Below, piece after piece: positions 8,128 through 17,439 of a stretch of 64,000 bases of DNA. The DNA is from Limnospira platensis (lineage in GTDB: Bacteria; Cyanobacteriota; Cyanobacteriia; Cyanobacteriales; Microcoleaceae). Made by a program: the position numbers and the translations under genes. The notes under the pieces are model-generated. The model saw nothing but the letters and a program-made list of their open reading frames with translations. It did not search any database and was not told where the DNA came from. How positions within the stretch are numbered: position 1 is the stretch's first letter; the number at the start of each line of letters is the position of its first letter. The stretch is from assembly GCF_046480435.1 (NCBI RefSeq), contig NZ_PKGC01000002.1, one strand, 5' to 3'.

Positions 8128-8778
8128 ATGAACCAAAATACTGTCGCACCGGAACCAAGGCGACTTATGCTAGTAGACGATGATCCTAACCTCGTGATTT
8201 TGGTCAGCGATTATCTGGAGTTGCGAGGGTATCAAGTCACCATTGCCGAAAATGGTCAAAAAGCCCTCGAAAAACTGGAAGAAGAAGTGCCAGAATTAAT
8301 AATTTGTGACATTATGATGCCGGAGATGGATGGCTATACCCTAGTCAAGCTAATCCGGGAAAATTCCCAATTTGGTTGGATTCCGGTAATTTTCCTATCC
8401 GCCAAAGGACAAAGCGAAGACCGGGTTAAAGGCCTCAATACCGGGGCTGATGTGTATATGGTCAAGCCTTTTGATCCAGAAGAACTAATGGCTCAGGTAG
8501 AGTCATCTCTGCGACAAACTGAACGTCTAACCCGATATCGTAAATCCGTCATCGGAACCTCCCCAAAAATTAAAGTTCGCTCTGGGGTGGAGTTGACCCC
8601 AACAGAGTTAAAGGTGGTTGAGTTGGTAGCCAAGGGAAAGGGAAACCGAGAAATCTCCAAAATTATGGAAGTCAGCCAGCGGACTATTGAAAGCCATATC
8701 AGTAATATGTTAGGTAAAACTGGACTTCATAACCGCACCCAACTAGCTCGCTGGGCTTTGGAGAGTCAAGAAATGTAG
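8128..8778 (+). CDS. NarL/LuxR-type response regulator (Ycf29-like)
   Basis: 216 residues. The receiver domain (about 12-130) has the acidic pocket DDD at 17-19, the phospho-acceptor D61 in ICDIMMPEMDGY, LSAKG in place of the Thr/Ser switch region, and the conserved Lys in VKPFDPEEL. The output domain (about 150-216) is a LuxR/NarL helix-turn-helix: ELVAKGKGNREISKIM followed by SQRTIESHISNMLGKTGL. It binds DNA when phosphorylated by an unknown histidine kinase; none lies next to it. The layout resembles Ycf29 of algal plastids and its cyanobacterial relatives; that assignment is moderate. Confidence 0.88.
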   Translation: MNQNTVAPEPRRLMLVDDDPNLVILVSDYLELRGYQVTIAENGQKALEKLEEEVPELIICDIMMPEMDGYTLVKLIRENSQFGWIPVIFLSAKGQSEDRVKGLNTGADVYMVKPFDPEELMAQVESSLRQTERLTRYRKSVIGTSPKIKVRSGVELTPTELKVVELVAKGKGNREISKIMEVSQRTIESHISNMLGKTGLHNRTQLARWALESQEM

Positions 8779-9460
8779 GGGTTTTCTGCTGAGTGGGGCG
8801 ATCGCTGGCGCAAGTTGATCGCACAACACTGTATACTATTATGAGGGTCATAATCGGACTTCTATATTTTAAATTGAGACCAGAAAACACTACTATTAGT
8901 CAGTTTCAGCCAAAGCGCCGCCCATGCTACGAATGTACCAGTTAGGTATTTCGTCAGTTAGTGGCGTTTGTGGTGTCCAGTCATCAGTCCAGTATGGCAT
9001 TATTACCTACCACAGAAATCACTCGGTCGCACTGGCTATATCTTAGACCTTGATGGCTCGCTGACTAACTTTAGCAGTAAGATACTACTGTGGCTCGCTG
9101 TTGGTCTGGCTTTAACTAAACTCCTGAAGATCATAACCGCCATTGAAAGGAGGGTAAGATCGGCTAGTAGTGATTTCAATTGCAGCTAATATAATCAAAG
9201 GTGAAACTCAGGTAAAACTCTCGTAAAATTAGGATATTGAACAGCCAATATGATATTTTTATATGGTTCTGACAACTCGAAAATTAGGGTTTTGTTAGCC
9301 TATTGGAGGATAGTAAAACCTAGGCATAGGTTCGATTATAGGCTCTGATATGACATATCAATCTTGTCAGAGATTCGGGTTAAACTTAGTGAGTATTCAC
9401 GTGCTAAGATAAAGTATCTAGTTTAAATTCTTTACTACAAATATTAGGTCTTTAGTTTGT
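8779..9460. other. Intergenic region upstream of labA
   Basis: About 680 bases with no convincing gene. A 73-codon TTG-started frame at 8968-9189 lacks a ribosome site and recognisable features. Near labA there is a short palindrome, TGATAT-gac-ATATCA (9346-9360), which could be a regulator site; nothing else stands out. Confidence 0.4.
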
Positions 9461-9982
9461 ATGCCTAACTTGAGAAACCGTCTATCTATTTTTGTAGACG
9501 GTAACAATATGTTCTACGCTCAACAAAAAAACGGCTGGTTTTTTGATCCCCGAAGGGTTTTGGACTATTTTAAACATGAACAAGCCGATCTGATTTTTAT
9601 TAATGCTTTCTGGTACACGGGACTCAAAGACCCTCAAGACCAAAGGGGGTTTCGGGATGCCTTGATTAGCCTAGGATATACAGTCCGCACCAAAATTTTA
9701 AAAGAATACTATGATGATAGTTCAGGTAGGTATTCTCAAAAGGCAAATCTGGACATTGAAATTGTGGTCGATATGTTTAATACGGTAGATCAATACGATC
9801 GCGTAGTGTTGTTTAGCGGAGATGGTGATTTTGAGCGAGCTATTGAGTTGCTACGTTCTAAAAATACTCATATCACCGTGGTTTCCACAGAAGGAATGAT
9901 TGCGAGGGAACTACGCAACGCTACCGATCGCTATATAGATCTTAACGACATCCGAGACCAGATTGAGAAAATCGACTATTAA
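9461..9982 (+). CDS. labA: LabA-like NYN-domain protein
   Basis: A 173-residue NYN/PIN-like (DUF88) protein. The acidic metal-binding residues of the fold are visible: D13 in FVDGNN, D98 and D104 in NLDIEIVVDM, and D121/D123 in FSGDGDFERAIELL. LabA in Synechococcus elongatus is a clock-output factor needed for negative feedback on kaiBC expression. NYN domains are predicted RNases. The leuA start follows only 33 bp downstream, so the two may be co-transcribed. Several LabA paralogues exist in cyanobacteria, so the symbol is by similarity. Confidence 0.85.
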   Translation: MPNLRNRLSIFVDGNNMFYAQQKNGWFFDPRRVLDYFKHEQADLIFINAFWYTGLKDPQDQRGFRDALISLGYTVRTKILKEYYDDSSGRYSQKANLDIEIVVDMFNTVDQYDRVVLFSGDGDFERAIELLRSKNTHITVVSTEGMIARELRNATDRYIDLNDIRDQIEKIDY

Positions 9983-10015
9983 GTTAAACTGTTGACTATG
10001 GGAGGATTTACACCA

Positions 10016-11632
10016 ATGACTATTCAACCTGACCCAGATCGGGTAATTATTTTTGATACTACCCTACGGGACGGAGAACAATGCCCAGGAGCCACCTTAA
10101 ACGTTGATGAAAAGCTAGTGATTGCTCGACAACTAGCGCGTTTAGGAGTAGATGTAATTGAAGCCGGGTTTGCGATCGCCAGTAGCGGAGACTTTGAAGC
10201 CGTACAACGCATTGCGGAAACCGTAGGAACCGAAAACGGTCCGATTATATGTAGTCTAGCTCGGTCTGTCAAGGCTGATATTGAAGCGGCGGCTAAGGCT
10301 CTGAAACCGGCGGCTCATCCCCGCATTCATACTTTTATTGCTACCTCTGATATTCACCTGAAATACAAACTCAAAAAGACTCGCCAGGAAGTCCTAGACA
10401 TCACCAGCGAGATGGTAGCCTATGCTAAATCGTTATGCGAGGATATCGAATTTTCTCCAGAGGACGCTGGACGCTCTGACCCCGAATTTCTCTATCAAGT
10501 TTTAGAAAGAGCGATCGCCGCTGGTGCGACAACAGTTAATATTCCCGATACTGTCGGCTACACCACACCCTCAGAATTTGGCGGTTTAATTCGCGGAATT
10601 AAAGAAAACGTCCCCAATATCGATCAAGCCATTATCTCCGTCCACGGTCACAACGACCTAGGGTTAGCGGTGGCTAACTTCCTAGAAGCCGTTAAAAATG
10701 GCGCACGACAACTCGAATGTACTATTAATGGTATCGGAGAGCGTGCCGGAAATGCAGCCCTAGAAGAGTTAGTTATGGCTCTCCATGTGCGCCGACAATT
10801 CTTTAACCCCTTCTTCGGTCGTCCGGCTGACTCAGAAGTTCCCATCACCAATATTAATACCCGTGAGATTTACAAAACTTCCCGTCTGGTATCTAACCTA
10901 ACGGGGATGTTAGTACAGCCGAATAAGGCCATTGTCGGTGCTAATGCCTTCGCTCACGAGTCGGGAATTCACCAAGATGGAGTTCTCAAAAATAAGTTAA
11001 CCTATGAAATCATGGATGCTCAATCCATTGGATTGAATGATAACCTGATTGTCTTAGGTAAACATTCCGGCCGCCATGCCTTCCAAAATCGTCTACAGGA
11101 GTTGGGTTTTGACCTGTCTGATGATGAGATTAATAAGGCTTTTGTCCGATTTAAAGATGTGGCTGACAAGAAAAAAGAAGTCACTAACTGGGATATTGAA
11201 GCCATTGTTAATGATGAAATTCAACAAACCCCAGAATTGTTCCGCCTGGAGTTAGTACAGGTGTCCTGTGGAAATAATGCTCGTCCGACGGCGACTGTTA
11301 CCCTCAGAACTCCTGAAGGTCAAGAGTTGACTGACGCGGCTACGGGAACTGGTCCGGTGGATGCGGTTTATAAAGCTATTAACCGGGTGGTTAATGTTCC
11401 TAATGAGTTGATTGAGTTTGCGGTACAGTCAGTAACTGCGGGAATTGATGCGATCGGAGAGGTTACTATTCGCTTACGCTATCAAGGACGAGTCTTTTCT
11501 GGTCATGCTGCTAATACTGATATTATCGTAGCTTCTGCTCAGGCTTACATTAATGCTCTCAATCGCCTACAATCTTCCCTAGAACCAAAATCTAATCAGG
11601 TGGGCGATCGCCAATCTGTTATTAGTGTTTAA
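10016..11632 (+). CDS. leuA: 2-isopropylmalate synthase
   Basis: 538 residues from ATG 10016, chosen because GGGAGGA (10000-10006) lies about 9 bases upstream; the TTG at 9992 would sit before this ribosome site. LeuA condenses acetyl-CoA with 2-oxoisovalerate, the first step of leucine synthesis. The TIM-barrel start IIFDTTLRDGEQCPG holds the catalytic Arg and a metal Asp. The metal-binding histidines are in ISVHGHNDLGLA, with NGIGERAGNAALEE after them. A C-terminal regulatory domain (about 400-510) that binds leucine for feedback inhibition is present. Two hairpins downstream may end the transcript. Confidence 0.96.
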   Translation: MTIQPDPDRVIIFDTTLRDGEQCPGATLNVDEKLVIARQLARLGVDVIEAGFAIASSGDFEAVQRIAETVGTENGPIICSLARSVKADIEAAAKALKPAAHPRIHTFIATSDIHLKYKLKKTRQEVLDITSEMVAYAKSLCEDIEFSPEDAGRSDPEFLYQVLERAIAAGATTVNIPDTVGYTTPSEFGGLIRGIKENVPNIDQAIISVHGHNDLGLAVANFLEAVKNGARQLECTINGIGERAGNAALEELVMALHVRRQFFNPFFGRPADSEVPITNINTREIYKTSRLVSNLTGMLVQPNKAIVGANAFAHESGIHQDGVLKNKLTYEIMDAQSIGLNDNLIVLGKHSGRHAFQNRLQELGFDLSDDEINKAFVRFKDVADKKKEVTNWDIEAIVNDEIQQTPELFRLELVQVSCGNNARPTATVTLRTPEGQELTDAATGTGPVDAVYKAINRVVNVPNELIEFAVQSVTAGIDAIGEVTIRLRYQGRVFSGHAANTDIIVASAQAYINALNRLQSSLEPKSNQVGDRQSVISV

Positions 11633-11654
11633 AGGGTTAATTTTCATGGGAGAG

Positions 11655-11695
11655 GGTTGGGGATTTGTCCCCAGCCCCCCTATCTGTGGACAGAT
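11655..11695 (+). terminator. Hairpins downstream of leuA
   Basis: GGTTGGGG (11655-11662) pairs with CCCCAGCC (11669-11676). A second small hairpin ATCTGT-GG-ACAGAT (11682-11695) is followed by TTAATT. No long T run follows either, so this is a weak terminator candidate. Confidence 0.4.
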
Positions 11696-11792
11696 TTAAT
11701 TCAATCCCGACTGAAATAAATTTCCCAGTCTGTAAGTAAATGTTAAGCTAGAGCAATGTTCCGTTATTGAAGTTGATATCGAAGAATCTAAT

Positions 11793-12182
11793 ATGTTATC
11801 TCAACCCATATTTGACGATCGCTCTCTCAGTCAGTCCTTTTATCAAACTCTGATTAAACGCTTCCCTAACTCTCTACACCAGTCAATTCAAGACCTTTTA
11901 ACTGAATGTCGCCTAGGTATGGCTCCGAGTCCAACGGGAGTCAAAACTTTTTTTATTATTGCTCCCTCTGTGTTAATTGGCGATCGACTTCTCCATCAAA
12001 TTGATACTATTATCGACCGTGTGGCTGACCTCATGGGAGGTGTCGGACAAGTTGCTATTTGCATTCATCCCCCACAAGACATTAGCGATCAACCTACCAC
12101 AGAAGTTAATAGCGATCGCTCTCCCCACACTCACCCACAATACATGATGTGTAAAATTTTCCCCGTCTTGATCAATGAATAA
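11793..12182 (+). CDS. Hypothetical protein, 129 aa
   Basis: A 129-residue soluble protein that I do not recognise. The middle contains alternating hydrophobic segments (TFFIIAPSVLIGDRLL, GGVGQVAICIHPP) suggesting an alpha/beta fold, and the C-terminus ends KIFPVLINE. There is no signal peptide and no catalytic motif. It stands alone, 160 bp after leuA and just before the 59-bp repeat array. Codon use looks like its neighbours, and two HIP1-type GCGATC sites lie within the gene. Confidence 0.55.
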   Translation: MLSQPIFDDRSLSQSFYQTLIKRFPNSLHQSIQDLLTECRLGMAPSPTGVKTFFIIAPSVLIGDRLLHQIDTIIDRVADLMGGVGQVAICIHPPQDISDQPTTEVNSDRSPHTHPQYMMCKIFPVLINE

Positions 12183-12197
12183 TAGGGACGCTATGTA

Positions 12198-12550
12198 GGG
12201 GCGGGTTCCACCGTTAACTACATATGGGGGTGAGAGGATTAAAAAACCCGCCCTTAACCGAGAGTTCCACCGTTAATTAGATTTGGGGGTGAGAGGATTA
12301 AAAAACCCGCCCTTAACCGAGAGTTCCACCGTTAATTAGATGTGGGGGTGAGAGGATTAAAAAACCCGCCCTTAACCGAGGGTTCCACCGTTAACTACAT
12401 CTGGGGGTGAGAGGATTAAAAAACCCGCCCTTAACCGAGGGTTCCACCGTTAACTACATCTGGGGGTGAGAGGATTAAAAAACCCGCCCTTAACCGAGGG
12501 TTCCACCGTTAACTACATCTGGGGGTGAGAGGATTAAAAAACCCGCCCTC
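12198..12550. repeat. Tandem array of a 59-bp repeat, six copies
   Basis: Units begin with GTTCCACCGTTAA at 12205, 12264, 12323, 12382, 12441 and 12500, an exact 59-base period; the sixth copy is cut at about 51 bases. Units 4-6 are essentially identical, while 2 and 3 share small differences. Each unit ends AAAAAACCCGCCCTTAACCG. The array opens with GGGGCGGGTT (12198-12207), the inverse of the AACCCGCCC in each unit, so hairpins can form. There are no unique spacers, so this is not CRISPR. 59 is not a multiple of three and no frame continues through it. The same core recurs at 31195-31254. Confidence 0.95.
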
Positions 12551-13012
12551 CGGCTGTAGCCAAATCATGTATTTTGGCATTAAGACAAGGAACCATCATA
12601 GCATTAGCTTATCAGGTTTTGGTTAAACCTGTCAACTGGCTGCTGAAAAATTCTCGAAAATTCCCGGCTTTAGATAAGTGATACAAATATTTTTGCCGGA
12701 ATAATTTTAATATTCAAAAAATTGTTAATAATTGTTGCGAAATTTATTACAAATTATTCTCAATACTTGACGAGAGAATGGGGGTTCTGGTAGTTTTAGA
12801 GAAATAATAATCCAGGGGTTCTTATGCAAAATTCGCAAAATATCGGCTAGAACCATGATTCTCTGGTGATTTAGGGTAAGTTGTTGGGGTAAATTGGAGT
12901 TATTCGATGCACGGGTTTTGGGGTAAATTGATCCTAGCCCCGCAGCCTGGTATTGACAAAATACACTTTTTGTGTATAGAGGTTTTTGCTAAGGATAGGG
13001 GCTATGATGGTG
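12551..13012. other. Intergenic stretch right of the repeat array
   Basis: No gene is visible. The stretch is A/T-rich in the middle (12680-12810). At its right end is a promoter-like site described separately. Confidence 0.4.
12953..12980 (+). promoter_or_regulatory. Rightward promoter-like site with a palindromic spacer
   Basis: TTGACA (12953-12958), a 16-base spacer and TATAGA (12975-12980) form a good sigma-70 type promoter pointing right. The spacer contains the inverted repeat ATACAC (12961-12966) / GTGTAT (12972-12977), which overlaps the -10 and could be an operator. The only thing downstream is the 3' end of the leftward glycosyltransferase gene. Confidence 0.45.
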
Positions 13013-14077
13013 CTATAGGTCCAAGGTAGCAAAAGTAGGACCATCAGGGGACTCAATTAACTCTCGTACCCGATAAATAGGGCGATCCTGAGACTCATGA
13101 TAGGTCCGCATAAGCAACTCAGCCAAGAGTCCAAAACACAATAATTGAATACCAGTTAATGTGAGCAAAACAGCCAACATTAAGAGAGGTCTGTGTCCGA
13201 TACTAGCGCCCAATACTAAGCGGAGGAAACTGAGATACCCTCCGGCGGTGATACCAAATAGTAAAAGGACAAAACCCAGCAGCCCAAAAACGTGCATAGG
13301 TCGGGTGAGAAAGGTTTTGATAAAAGCAATGGTAAATAAATCCATTAATACGCGAAAGGTGCGACCTAAACCGTACTTACTGCGACCATAGCGGCGGGGA
13401 TGATGTCGCACAGGTAATTCAGTGACTCGTGCGCCTTCGATAAAAGCCAAAACGGGTAAAAAGCGGTGTAATTCTCCATAGAGTTTCATGTCATGGACTA
13501 CTTCTGCACGATAGGCTTTGAGAGAACAGCCATAATCATGAAGTTGGACTCCGGTAATTTTACCGATTAACCAGTTAGCAATTTTGGAGGGAAGTAGGCG
13601 AGTTAAGAAGTCATCTTGACGATGTTTGCGCCAGCCACTTACTACGTCGTAACCCTTAGATAATTCTGCTAATAAATGGGGTATATCAGCGGGATCATTT
13701 TGTAGGTCTCCGTCGAGGGTGACAATGACTTGACCTTTGGCGTGGTTAAAACCGGCAGACATAGCGGGGGTTTGACCGTAGTTGCGACGGAGGATAATTA
13801 CCCGTAGGTGAGGATTGGTTAAGACCTGTTGTTTGAGTAATTCGGCGGAACCGTCTACAGAACCATCATCGACGCAAATTAATTCATAGGCGATCGCCGC
13901 ATCGGTGAAACTCTGGTGAATGGAAGTGATGAGAGTGGGTAAACTTTCTAATTCGTTATAAACAGGTACGACCACAGAAACGGTGAAGCTGGTGTGCTTG
14001 TCCGACCTATCATCAACCCTGACGCAGCCAGATTTTCCTGGTAAAATATCCATGTGGTATATGTGAGCGTTTAGCAA
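13013..14077 (-). CDS. Membrane-anchored family 2 glycosyltransferase (DPM1/GtrB-like)
   Basis: 354 residues. The N-terminal GT-A domain shows VVVPVYNELESLPTLI, CVDDGSVDGS and the metal-binding DGDLQNDP, as in dolichyl/undecaprenyl-phosphate sugar transferases. Two hydrophobic helices near the C-terminus (in GLLGFVLLLFGITAGGYLSF and LMLAVLLTLTGIQLLCFGLL) anchor it in the membrane, as in GtrB-type enzymes. It likely transfers a sugar from a nucleotide donor to a polyprenyl phosphate for cell-surface glycan synthesis. The sugar is unknown. It stands alone on this strand, divergent from tilS. Confidence 0.88.
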   Translation of the reverse strand: MLNAHIYHMDILPGKSGCVRVDDRSDKHTSFTVSVVVPVYNELESLPTLITSIHQSFTDAAIAYELICVDDGSVDGSAELLKQQVLTNPHLRVIILRRNYGQTPAMSAGFNHAKGQVIVTLDGDLQNDPADIPHLLAELSKGYDVVSGWRKHRQDDFLTRLLPSKIANWLIGKITGVQLHDYGCSLKAYRAEVVHDMKLYGELHRFLPVLAFIEGARVTELPVRHHPRRYGRSKYGLGRTFRVLMDLFTIAFIKTFLTRPMHVFGLLGFVLLLFGITAGGYLSFLRLVLGASIGHRPLLMLAVLLTLTGIQLLCFGLLAELLMRTYHESQDRPIYRVRELIESPDGPTFATLDL

Positions 14078-14154
14078 TTCCTAGAAATCCTACAACATTC
14101 GGGGTATAGTTGACAGGGGAGTAAGCCAATTGGTGCGGGTTCGTGGTTCGGTTG

Positions 14155-15189
14155 ATGGCTAGTCAAACACCCTGGACTGATGTTCATGCTAAGGTACATA
14201 GATCTCTGAGAAGCCGAAATCTTTTACCCTGTGGAGAGGCCCTGTTGGTGGCTGTGTCTGGGGGTCAAGATTCGATGTGTTTAATCAGACTATTATTAGA
14301 CTTGCAAGGGAAATGGAATTGGCGAATGGCGATCGCCCATTGTGATCATCAGTGGCGGCGTGACTCTGTAGCTAATGCTGATTATATTGAGGAGTTGGGT
14401 AAAATTTGGCAAGTCCCATGTTACCGATTAACAGCCCCACAAATACCGAAAACAGAAGCGGCGGCGCGGGAGTGGCGTTATCAAGTGTTGGGGGAAATTG
14501 CCCAAACAGATAATTATGGTTATGTAGTAACAGGTCATACGAAAAGCGATCGGGCGGAGACGTTATTATATAATCTAATTCGTGGTAGTGGTGCCGATGG
14601 ATTAACTTCTTTAGTGTGGAGTCGTCCTATATTCGGGAGGGAGACAGAAACAAAGCCAATATTAGTGCGTCCTTTACTAGAGATAACTCGTCAGGAAACG
14701 GGAGAATTTTGTCAACAGCGAGATTTGCAAATTTGGGAAGATAGCACTAATACAGATGTGAGTTATGCTAGAAACCGTATTCGACATCAACTTATACCAG
14801 AGTTGGCAAATAAGTTTAACCCCAAGGTTGAACAAGCCTTAGCCCAAACGGCTGAATTATTGCGGGCTGATGTAGAATATTTGGAACAACAAGCTGATGA
14901 ATTATATAGTTTGGCTATGGCTCCTGCGCCGTGTAATAATAGCTATGGAGTAAATCGCCACAAATTGAAATCAGCCCCTTTAGCCCTGCAACGTCGGGTG
15001 ATGAGAAGGTTTTTAGAGGAGGTACTGAGGAAAGGGACTAACTTTGAACAAGTCGAAAAACTGACCCGCTTAATTTATGCCCCAAACCGATCGCAAAGTG
15101 ATCCTTTTCCCGGTGGTGCGATCGCCCAAGTTGAGGGAGAATGGATCTGGTTAAAATTTCCGCCCCAAGTGGGTGATGAAGCTAATTAA
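14155..15189 (+). CDS. tilS: tRNA(Ile)-lysidine synthetase
   Basis: 344 residues from ATG 14155 (a GTG at 14143 is in frame but weaker). TilS attaches lysine to C34 of the CAU-anticodon tRNA-Ile, so that it reads AUA as isoleucine. The PP-loop SGGQDS is at residues 35-40, and HCDHQWRRDS and the conserved ATP-pyrophosphatase segment TGHTKSDRAETLL follow. A promoter-like TTGACA lies near 14110. The gene is essential in most bacteria. glgX begins about 25 bp after its stop. Confidence 0.94.
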   Translation: MASQTPWTDVHAKVHRSLRSRNLLPCGEALLVAVSGGQDSMCLIRLLLDLQGKWNWRMAIAHCDHQWRRDSVANADYIEELGKIWQVPCYRLTAPQIPKTEAAAREWRYQVLGEIAQTDNYGYVVTGHTKSDRAETLLYNLIRGSGADGLTSLVWSRPIFGRETETKPILVRPLLEITRQETGEFCQQRDLQIWEDSTNTDVSYARNRIRHQLIPELANKFNPKVEQALAQTAELLRADVEYLEQQADELYSLAMAPAPCNNSYGVNRHKLKSAPLALQRRVMRRFLEEVLRKGTNFEQVEKLTRLIYAPNRSQSDPFPGGAIAQVEGEWIWLKFPPQVGDEAN

Positions 15190-15214
15190 TCATTCACAAC
15201 AGGAATTTTTCACG

Positions 15215-17338
15215 ATGTATATACCTATTTGGCCGGGTAATGCTAAAACTTTAGGTGCTACCTGGGACGGTAAAGGGACTAACTTTGCATTATTCAGTGA
15301 AAATGCCACAGCAGTTGAACTGTGCTTATTTGATAGTAAAGACCAAGAGACTCGCATTCCCCTAACGGAAGTGAAAAACTTTGTCTGGCATGGTTATGTA
15401 CCAGGAATAGCCCCCGGTCAACGCTATGGTTTCCGGGTTCATGGTCCTTTTGCACCCCATGAAGGTCATCGTTTTAATCCTCATAAACTGCTGATTGATC
15501 CCTATGCCAAAGCCTTGGATGGTGAAATTGGCTATGGTGAAGAAATTTTTGGCTATCGATGGGAAGATCCCGAATTAGATTTAGGCTATTCGGAATTGGA
15601 TGATGCTCATTTAGTGCCGAAAGCGGTGGTTGTAGATGAGTCCTTCGACTGGGAAGATGATCAGCTCCTGGATATTCCCCAACATGAGACAATTATTTAT
15701 GAAATGCACGTGCGGGGATTTACTAAACTACACCCGGATATCCCGGAAGAATTACGGGGCACTTATGGGGGTTTGGGACATCCGGCGGCGATCGCCTATT
15801 TACAGTCCCTAGGAATTACAGCAGTGGAATTGATGCCTGTTCATCATTTTCTATCTCAACCGGGACACTTGGTAGACAAGGGGTTAATAAATTATTGGGG
15901 TTATGACTCAATTGGCTATTTTGCGCCACAGTATAACTATAGTGCTGACCCCACCGCTGGCAACCAAGTCCGGGAATTTAAGGAAATGGTAAAAGCCCTC
16001 CATGCTGGAGGTATCGAAGTAATTTTAGATGTTGTCTATAACCACACCGGAGAAGGCAACCATTGCGGTCCGACTCTGTCCCTGCGGGGGATTGATAATG
16101 CTAGTTATTATCGGTTAATGGAAGACGATCGCCGCTATTATATGGACTTTACTGGCTGTGGTAATTCCCTCAATGTTAGCCAGCCCCAAGTTCTGAAACT
16201 GATTATGGATAGCCTGCGCTATTGGGTTTTGGAAATGCACGTTGATGGCTTCCGCTTTGACCTAGCCTCGGCTTTGGCGCGAGAACTCTATGAGGTCAAT
16301 AGTCTAGCGGCATTTTTTGATATTATCCACCAAGATCCGGTGCTTTCTAATGTCAAGTTGATCGCTGAACCTTGGGACGTGGGAGAAGGTGGCTATCAGG
16401 TGGGTAAATTCCCCCTGTTATGGTCGGAATGGAATGGCAAATATAGGGATACGGTGCGGGACTTCTGGCGCGGTGAGGATAGTTCTTTGGCGGAATTTGC
16501 TTATCGGTTTACCGGGAGTTCTGACCTGTATGAGGATAATGGACGACAACCTCACGCTAGTATTAATTTTGTCACCGCCCATGATGGATTTACTCTCAAT
16601 GACTTGGTGAGTTACAACGAAAAACACAACGAAGAGAATGGGGAGGATAACAACGACGGGGAAAGCCATAACCGATCTTGGAATTGTGGGGAAGAAGGCG
16701 AAACAGATGATCCTGATATTTTAGAGTTGCGAAACCGCCAGCGTCGTAATTTCTTGGTGACATTAATGTTATCCCAAGGGGTGCCGATGATGGTCAGCGG
16801 TGATGAGTTGGGACGGACTCAAAAAGGCAATAATAATGCCTACTGTCAAGATAATGAAATTTCTTGGCTCGATTGGGATCTGCCGGGGTCTAATGCGACT
16901 CTGTTGGATTTTACCCGTCAGTTGATTTATTTCCGCCGCCAACATCCGGTTTTCCGCCGCCGTAAGTGGTTCCAAGGACAAGCTATTCATGGTTCGGGAG
17001 TTAATGATCTGGGCTGGTTTAATCCAGACGGCGGCGAAATGACTGAAGAACAATGGAATGCTGGATATGCTAAGGCGATCGCTGTTTTTCTGAATGGTGA
17101 GGAAATTCCCGCCCGTGGTCCTAAGGGTGAACGGGTGATGGATGATAGCTTTATGCTATTATTTAATGCTCACTATGAGGAAATCGAATTTGTTTTACCA
17201 GAAGGTTTACAGGCTCGACATTGGCAAGTTATTATTGATACCAAAGAATCTTTATTGCTGCCACAAGGACCTTATTACTCTGGTAATCAACCTATCCTAA
17301 CTGAAGCGCGATCAGTGATCGTTATGCAAATGCGTTAG
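15215..17338 (+). CDS. glgX: Glycogen debranching enzyme GlgX (isoamylase type)
   Basis: 707 residues from ATG 15215; an in-frame GTG at 15173 would overlap tilS, and AGGA lies a good distance before 15215. The N-terminal CBM48 domain includes GTNFALFSENATAVELCLFD. The GH13 catalytic barrel has VDGFRFDLAS (nucleophile Asp, about residue 345), IAEPWDVG (acid Glu, about 383) and TAHDGFTLNDLVSYN (about 454). The enzyme cleaves alpha-1,6 branches of glycogen, releasing short chains during glycogen use. Length and motif order are standard. Confidence 0.95.
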   Translation: MYIPIWPGNAKTLGATWDGKGTNFALFSENATAVELCLFDSKDQETRIPLTEVKNFVWHGYVPGIAPGQRYGFRVHGPFAPHEGHRFNPHKLLIDPYAKALDGEIGYGEEIFGYRWEDPELDLGYSELDDAHLVPKAVVVDESFDWEDDQLLDIPQHETIIYEMHVRGFTKLHPDIPEELRGTYGGLGHPAAIAYLQSLGITAVELMPVHHFLSQPGHLVDKGLINYWGYDSIGYFAPQYNYSADPTAGNQVREFKEMVKALHAGGIEVILDVVYNHTGEGNHCGPTLSLRGIDNASYYRLMEDDRRYYMDFTGCGNSLNVSQPQVLKLIMDSLRYWVLEMHVDGFRFDLASALARELYEVNSLAAFFDIIHQDPVLSNVKLIAEPWDVGEGGYQVGKFPLLWSEWNGKYRDTVRDFWRGEDSSLAEFAYRFTGSSDLYEDNGRQPHASINFVTAHDGFTLNDLVSYNEKHNEENGEDNNDGESHNRSWNCGEEGETDDPDILELRNRQRRNFLVTLMLSQGVPMMVSGDELGRTQKGNNNAYCQDNEISWLDWDLPGSNATLLDFTRQLIYFRRQHPVFRRRKWFQGQAIHGSGVNDLGWFNPDGGEMTEEQWNAGYAKAIAVFLNGEEIPARGPKGERVMDDSFMLLFNAHYEEIEFVLPEGLQARHWQVIIDTKESLLLPQGPYYSGNQPILTEARSVIVMQMR

Positions 17339-17439
17339 GAATTAATGGAAAATTTGGGGAGGGACAATTGATGATTGATGATTGTCAATTGTCTTTTCCT
17401 TGTCTGTTAGTCAATTCCCGATTTACTAAACTACTCCCA

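Noticed and set aside
8968..9189. 73-codon TTG-started frame
   Set aside because: No ribosome site, no domain, and no context that would support it.
12205..12550. Repeat array as a CRISPR
   Set aside because: Copies are contiguous with no unique spacers, the period is a strict 59 bases and no cas genes are near.
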